Shown piece after piece: positions 38,607 to 38,643 of a stretch of DNA of 38,643 bases (position 1 is the stretch's first letter; each line of letters starts with the position of its first letter). Made by a program: the position numbers and the translations under genes. This DNA comes from Borreliella garinii (GTDB lineage: Bacteria; Spirochaetota; Spirochaetia; JABEVK01). The stretch spans positions 1 to 38,643 of the forward strand of contig DYOB01000014.1 of assembly GCA_020720765.1 (NCBI GenBank). Direction: 5' to 3'. The notes below the pieces were generated by a model. It was not told the origin of the DNA and made no database searches. It was given only the letters and a program-made list of their open reading frames with translations.

Positions 38607-38643
38607 ATCTGCGGATAACTTTGCTTTGTGTTCTATGAGTTCT

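Overview
The window looks like a spirochaete-type chromosomal segment. About 29 kb (roughly 6.7-35.7 kb, all minus strand) is one continuous transcription/translation supercluster, read right to left: tRNA-Thr, rpmG, tRNA-Trp, secE, nusG, rplK-A-J-L, rpoB, rpoC, rpsL, rpsG, tuf, the S10/spc/alpha genes, secY, rpmJ, rpsM, rpsK, rpoA, rplQ, then an 893-aa acidic repeat membrane protein. The left flank carries a sulfur-linked locus: an edge-truncated free-Met-R-sulfoxide reductase divergent from an SsuABC-like transporter, an acyl-CoA synthetase and MetY. It ends in a CoA-binding-protein pseudogene interrupted by three in-frame stops. The right flank has a membrane-anchored vWA protein paired with a substrate-binding-protein/OmpA fusion, then a ~370-bp non-coding, inverted-repeat-rich segment. 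Genes missing from the ORF track but visible in the sequence are msrC (partial), rpmJ, secE, rpmG and two tRNAs. The least explained items are the vWA/SBP-OmpA pair, the acidic repeat protein, the triple-stop pseudogene beside metY, and the structured right end. No clear new defence or mobile system was seen. All assignments are by eye; no searches were run.
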